From Ilyonectria destructans (taxonomy: Eukaryota > Ascomycota > Sordariomycetes > Hypocreales > Nectriaceae), in NCBI GenBank assembly GCA_020740775.1, contig JAHEWK010000002.1, positions 5,394,001-5,458,000 on the forward strand: 64,000 nucleotides of DNA, written 5' to 3'. The notes under the pieces are model-generated. The model had not been told where the DNA came from, searched no databases, and was given only the letters and a program-made list of their open reading frames with translations. How positions within the stretch are numbered: position 1 is the stretch's first letter; each line of letters begins with the position of its first letter. Both the position numbers and the translations under genes were made by a program. Shown here piece after piece: positions 59,996 to 64,000 of this stretch.

Positions 59996-60620
59996 TTATG
60001 ACATGTCATGCATTCGGTAGTCTCCTTGATGCTTGCTTCTCTTCAGGTGTTTGGACTCTTTCAAGAAATGAAAGTAAATGTATGGATGAAAAATGGTAAC
60101 GGTACCGGTAGCAATCGCGTTATCCAGGCCCAGGAACATAGGTTCGTTACGCAAGACATCCAAGGAAATAGCAGGTATCTCCTCCACGATTCTTGCAACG
60201 CGAACAAGTCAGTAAACAAAGCTTTGAGGTGGGCGATTCCCAATAATATCAACGGATCAGAATTGCAATGTATGCCACGGCGAGAGCATACACACACGCG
60301 CGCACACGTCTAACCTCTCCATCAGATGCTGAAGCTCGTGACGTAGACTGAGCATCGCGTTCCATCAAATGAGCTTCATCGCGTGAGCGTGCGCCCGATA
60401 TGAGTGCTGACTTCTGTCTCATGACGTAAATCAACATGAGACACCCGCAGTAGGACACGTTGGCCGCCCGGAAAGCCACGCCTCCAACGATCAGTTTCTC
60501 GCCAATTTTTGGCAGCGTCTCGTCGCCTGATTCGGAAGCCTTGGCCACCGTGAGGCACCACCAGCAACCTGGATAACGATGGGGAGAAAATCTTCCAGAC
60601 CAAAACAACCACACCCACCA
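59996..60620 (-). pseudogene. Decayed RTA1-like membrane protein gene
   Basis: Three minus-strand pieces lie in the correct order for the C-terminal half of an RTA1-family (7TM lipid-translocating exporter-like) protein. (1) About 60610-60551: LEDFLPIVIQVAGGAS. (2) About 60548-60254, in a shifted frame: VAKASESGDETLPKIGEKLI and onward through a membrane segment to YIAILIR. (3) About 60186-59996: VEEIPAISLDVLRNEPMFL with a downstream HP and a charged tail. Two surplus bases (or one missing) separate pieces 1 and 2. Pieces 2 and 3 are separated by an intron-like gap with a CTGAC branch site and AG end but no good donor. The N-terminal membrane segments are not recognisable upstream. I therefore call it a pseudogene; an undetected splice pattern is the alternative. 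Confidence 0.5.
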
Positions 60621-63600
60621 ACACAGGCCTAGGGTGCTTATCGCAATCCGAAAGGAATTGTGTCTTCTAACAGCAATTGTCTGACAACCAGATCTGTCAA
60701 AATTAAGGGAAAATATGAAAGAGTGCGACCATATTCCTAGCAATAGAAAATGTCAAGAAATAGGGAGAAACAATTAGAATTGCTGGCCGTAGAAGCTACT
60801 GGCGCTGAGACCCAAAAGCTAAGACAAACTGCAAGACTGTCAAAACCCCATGATCCTCCCTCAATGAGTGCGAGGGATTAAGCCCTTATATGTCTCCCTG
60901 CCCAGCTAGTCACAGATTCCCGGAATGCCACTGTGGTCCAACACAACAGCAGATTGTTGGACGTTCTGAAACCCCGACTCTTGCCGACTGCGAGTCCACG
61001 ACGAATGCTCCGCCTCATACAGGGTTACTTATCCATCTTGAATGAAACGTCAACTATGTAAAGGGACTGAGGTACTAACAGGCCCTGGATCATTGTGAAT
61101 TGCCGTCCACGTCTGTAGCCCGAGTCACTCGGAGTAGAGCAATGCTTCTCTTGTTGATGGCTATTATGCCAGGTGATAAAACATCCTTGTAGTCAATGTA
61201 CCGGCTTCGCTTAAGACGTTCCTATCGCATTGACGGCTGCGGCAAAAGTGGAATGAACACTCCGATAATGCGTAGCGTAACTAAGGTCTATATTATATGG
61301 GACAGTTCCCTCGAGAATCTATTTTGCAGGATGGTCGCCTTGCAAGTCCATGGATGCAGATGACTAACCTCATTTTCTGCAACGTCGTCTGTTGGTCAAT
61401 GCTGCAAGAGGGAGCGGAGATCCTTGCTTGGCTTTTTAATGGCTTCCTAGGCGATCTTTGGCTCACATACGACGGTGACAAGGGGTTTCTGGTGGTCTGC
61501 GCTGGGGTTGGTAGATGTAACTGGCCAGGCCAAGACTCAGGCCGGGGGCTGTGGGTTCCTCGAATCAAACATGAACCAACCGTTCCGCTTTCAAGCGGCA
61601 ATCTTCTAACCTCGCCTAAGTCTCTTGAATCTTAGAGAGGGACTCTGTTTTATCGTTCCGTTGGTTCGCCTTTCTGTTATGATTTACATAGACGGGCTCA
61701 GGGAACACAATGAGTCCTCAGTGGCCCAGAAGTAGGGGTCTGCATCTGCTCACTTCTATCTATGACTACCAAACGAGGGGCGAACGATCGCCTGAAGGTC
61801 ACGGACACAAGCTGCAGAAAGAGCAGCTTGAGTGGCTGCAGTGGCCTGAATGGGGTCAGCATAAATATGGGATAAAGGCGGATTGATATACCTAAGAGGT
61901 GGAATTCTCTTTGTCGACCTTAACGGCCTTACAGTATAAAACAGTACGTCCCTCGGTACCACGTAGTTTTCAGTTGACCACCCACGCTGCCCTCCGCAAA
62001 AACATTGCGCACTCCGGCGTGGAGTCTTGGACAATTGGAAGTGAAGACGGTGAGCCCATTTCAGACATTGCTACCAATTAATGGTCGCTGAGTGCGGGCT
62101 GCTGATGGAGATGTGGTTTCCTATTACGTTGCTAAGACCGAATAGGAAGGTCGGATCATCCCAGAAGACTCAGAATCTGAAAAACCTTGCACTGAACAGG
62201 CAATAGACATGGCGCAATCGGGCGTAATAGGGAAAGGCTTAGATATTAACCGCCTAAAATGTTACTGAGAGTGCGAGCAGGTAGATTGACAGACATGGAG
62301 TGGAGGCTTGGCAAAAAAAAACCTCTAAATGATATGTTTCAAGGGTGGTTGGAGGAGACCTCGAAATTTTACGATTCGGTTCTGCCAGCATACAATGCCA
62401 GCCTAGTAGAGGCAGAGATTTTGATGGTCACTATGCCGTTAAAGCTCAGTCAACTCGGGCAAGTATTGTACCCGACTGTGCTGCAGAAAGGCAGAAGAGA
62501 ACCAATACAATGAGTTCTGTGAAAGCACAGCTAACCCTGGCAAGCAAGCTCCTCCACCTTTCCATTATTACCCGCAAAACTTCATTAGTGCCGGGCTGGC
62601 TCTCTTATGCTGTTCTAAGGCCCAGTGGAGCACGCTACTCGCCCGAGTTGACTGAGTTTTTGCAGTAGGATTCTGACTTGCAAGGGGCGTTGCAATCGTG
62701 CTGGGTCTGTGCTTGAAGAATACGGCAAAGATGTGCGTACAGCAGCAATGTGCTCGGGCGAAAAATGAGTTAACCCTTTTCGCCAATTGAGTGTCCCTGC
62801 GACAATAAGCTTTAGACTATATTACGTTTGTCGGAAACGCCGGTGTTAAGTTATACTAATTGGGACGACGGGCGATCTAGCTTTCGCCAGAGTTGGCAAT
62901 CGGGGATCAAATCTTGGAAAACAAACCACGCATTACTGCCTTTCTTCAAATGTAGTTCAATTCAATCCTCGTTTAGATGATAACGTGTGTACGAACGGAG
63001 ACGCTGACTTGCCCATGAACGCCTCATCGCGCAGCCTGGGATGGTAATGCCGGTGTATTTTTTTCTTGAATGTTTTCCATCCTAGATTTGAGGCTGCAAC
63101 TCCGCTGCGTATCTGAGGAACAAAGTTAAAATAAGTAGACATTATAGTTCTTAGAAATATGCATCAAGATGAGGCCCACTATGGAACTGTTCTTTATGTA
63201 ATTACTGTGCAAAACCGGCTCCGCCTTCGTTGGCCGTGCAGGCATGGGTGCGACTCTTAGTCATTTGGTCGGTGGCCATTCTTTGTTAATTTGGGTTGAT
63301 GCAATGTCAAGTTCAGGGATCCACCATATCGTGCCCGGTGTAAGTGACCTCCGTGATTAAATTTTTGACTCGCATGTTTTAAGTACAAGATAAAGTTTTT
63401 ACCAAGACATCGTAGACAGACTCTTCTAGAAGGCGCTGTCGAAAGAGTGCTAGGATGACACGAGCATGTCACTCCATGCGTCTTGTCTAAATACAAGGTA
63501 CACTCCGGTGACGTCCTTCTTCGTCGCGTAGAAGTCTTTAAATGTGCTAAAGCCTAGCTTGACAACTTATTTTAACTCTCAATTGATATCTATCTTCAAA

Positions 63601-63668
63601 CCACATTCTTACGTCGAACTACCCCATTGTTTATCCACAAAGCATTGACGAGGTAATCCATTGTCACC
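60621..63668. other. Intergenic region with one small inverted-end element
   Basis: No gene is supported. A 112-codon open frame at 61297-61635 (+) has no recognisable family and no promoter evidence. The only structured feature found is the inverted-end element at 62445-62656. Confidence 0.45.
62445..62656. mobile_element. MITE-like element with perfect 16-bp inverted ends
   Basis: CTCAGTCAACTCGGGC at 62445-62460 is the exact reverse complement of GCCCGAGTTGACTGAG at 62641-62656. Similarity continues inward with mismatches for about 15 more bases (CAAGTATTGTAC against CGAGTAGCGTGC). The 212-bp size with no coding potential fits a non-autonomous DNA transposon. The end sequence containing AGTCAAC is reminiscent of fungal Tc1/mariner (Fot1-like) ends, but that comparison is from memory. 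No clear target-site duplication was seen. Confidence 0.6.
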
Positions 63669-64000
63669 ATGAGCCGTGTCGACCTCGAGGCCGTTTCGGG
63701 TATCTTTGGGTAGGTGATTTGAACCGATAGATAGGGGCGAGAAGTAACTAATCCGAGGCTTTGCCACACATAGCGGGATTTCAATCGCCTGTTGGGGTAA
63801 GAAATCAACTGAACTTGAAAGAACTGGACACTTACCCAAAACACTAGTGGTCGTCTTCTCTCCACAGATTATCCAAAACTTCCGGAATAAGAAAGCCGAC
63901 GCAGTGTCACTTCCTTTCTTATTGATATGGCTGGTGGGAGATATCTTCAATGTTGTGGGCTCAGTTCTTCAAAAGGTATTAACCTCAATGGTGCGTATTA
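63669..64000 (+). CDS. PQ-loop repeat protein, vacuolar amino-acid transporter type (3' end outside window)
   Basis: Reconstructed as exons 63669-63709, 63774-63796 and 63848 to the right edge, with introns of 64 and 51 nt ending TAG. The spliced frame begins MSRVDLEAVSGIFGGISIAC, continues WVVVFSPQIIQNFRNKKADA and then VSLPFLLIWLVGDIFNVVGS. The SPQIIQNFRNKKADAVS stretch is the PQ-loop signature, followed by the second helix of the repeat with WLVGDIFN. The family (yeast Ypq1-3, mammalian PQLC2) moves cationic amino acids across the vacuolar or lysosomal membrane. None of these exons forms a long open frame alone, and the match appears only with this splicing. The gene continues beyond position 64000, and a further intron near the edge cannot be excluded. 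Confidence 0.85.

Noticed and set aside
61297..61635. 112-codon plus-strand frame as a gene
   Set aside because: No recognisable domain, no intron or promoter evidence, and an equally long antisense frame over the same bases.
1..64000. tRNA, rRNA and CRISPR arrays
   Set aside because: I saw no cloverleaf-like T-loop and acceptor combination, no rRNA-like conserved blocks, and no regularly spaced short repeats with unique spacers.

Overview
The window reads as nuclear DNA of a filamentous ascomycete (Pezizomycotina). Introns are short (59-75 nt) with GT...AG ends and CTAAC/CTAAT/CTGAC-like branch sites. The coding DNA is GC-balanced and interrupted by very AT-rich, TpA-rich blocks like those left by repeat-induced point mutation. 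The gene families are typical of fungi: a giant NRPS, a fungal-type bZIP regulator, an MDR-type ABC exporter, a JmjC-like protein, RTA1 and PQ-loop membrane proteins. I cannot name the species.

Layout. Positions 1-37728 (+) hold one uninterrupted NRPS reading frame, truncated only by the left window edge. It encodes ten C-A-(MT)-T modules, with N-methyltransferase insertions in modules 3, 5 and 10. A terminal cyclising-type condensation domain follows, and the protein ends in an unusual tail of sixteen 8-residue units built on Thr-Ser-Asn-Gly. Positions 40089-41510 (-) hold a four-exon bZIP-type regulator, reconstructed here from three introns. Positions 45260-49317 (+) hold a two-exon full-size MDR ABC transporter. 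These three genes form the visible part of a non-ribosomal peptide cluster: synthesis, regulation, and export or self-protection.

To the right the window becomes repeat-rich. There is an AT-rich element with inverted arms (about 49840-50560). Two diverged direct copies of one dispersed, LTR-like repeat (about 51312-51798 and 56602-57116) bracket a 1010-residue JmjC-like protein (52111-55143, -) whose iron-binding histidines appear to be lost. Next come an extended short-chain dehydrogenase/epimerase (58089-58985, -), a decayed RTA1-like gene (about 59996-60620, -), a 212-bp element with inverted ends (62445-62656), and the first exons of a PQ-loop vacuolar amino-acid transporter (63669 to the right edge, +).

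Working model. The NRPS builds a ten-unit, probably macrocyclic product with three N-methyl groups. The first adenylation domain lacks the Asp that holds the amino group of amino acids, so the first unit may be a 2-hydroxy acid, which would make the product a cyclic depsipeptide. Modules 2, 5 and 6 share one hand-derived specificity code, and modules 7 and 9 share another that module 4 resembles. No epimerase domain is present. The module and methylation pattern does not match cyclosporin synthetase (11 modules, 7 methylations) or aureobasidin synthetase (9 modules, 4 methylations) as I remember them, so the product is worth pursuing. All specificity statements come from hand alignment.
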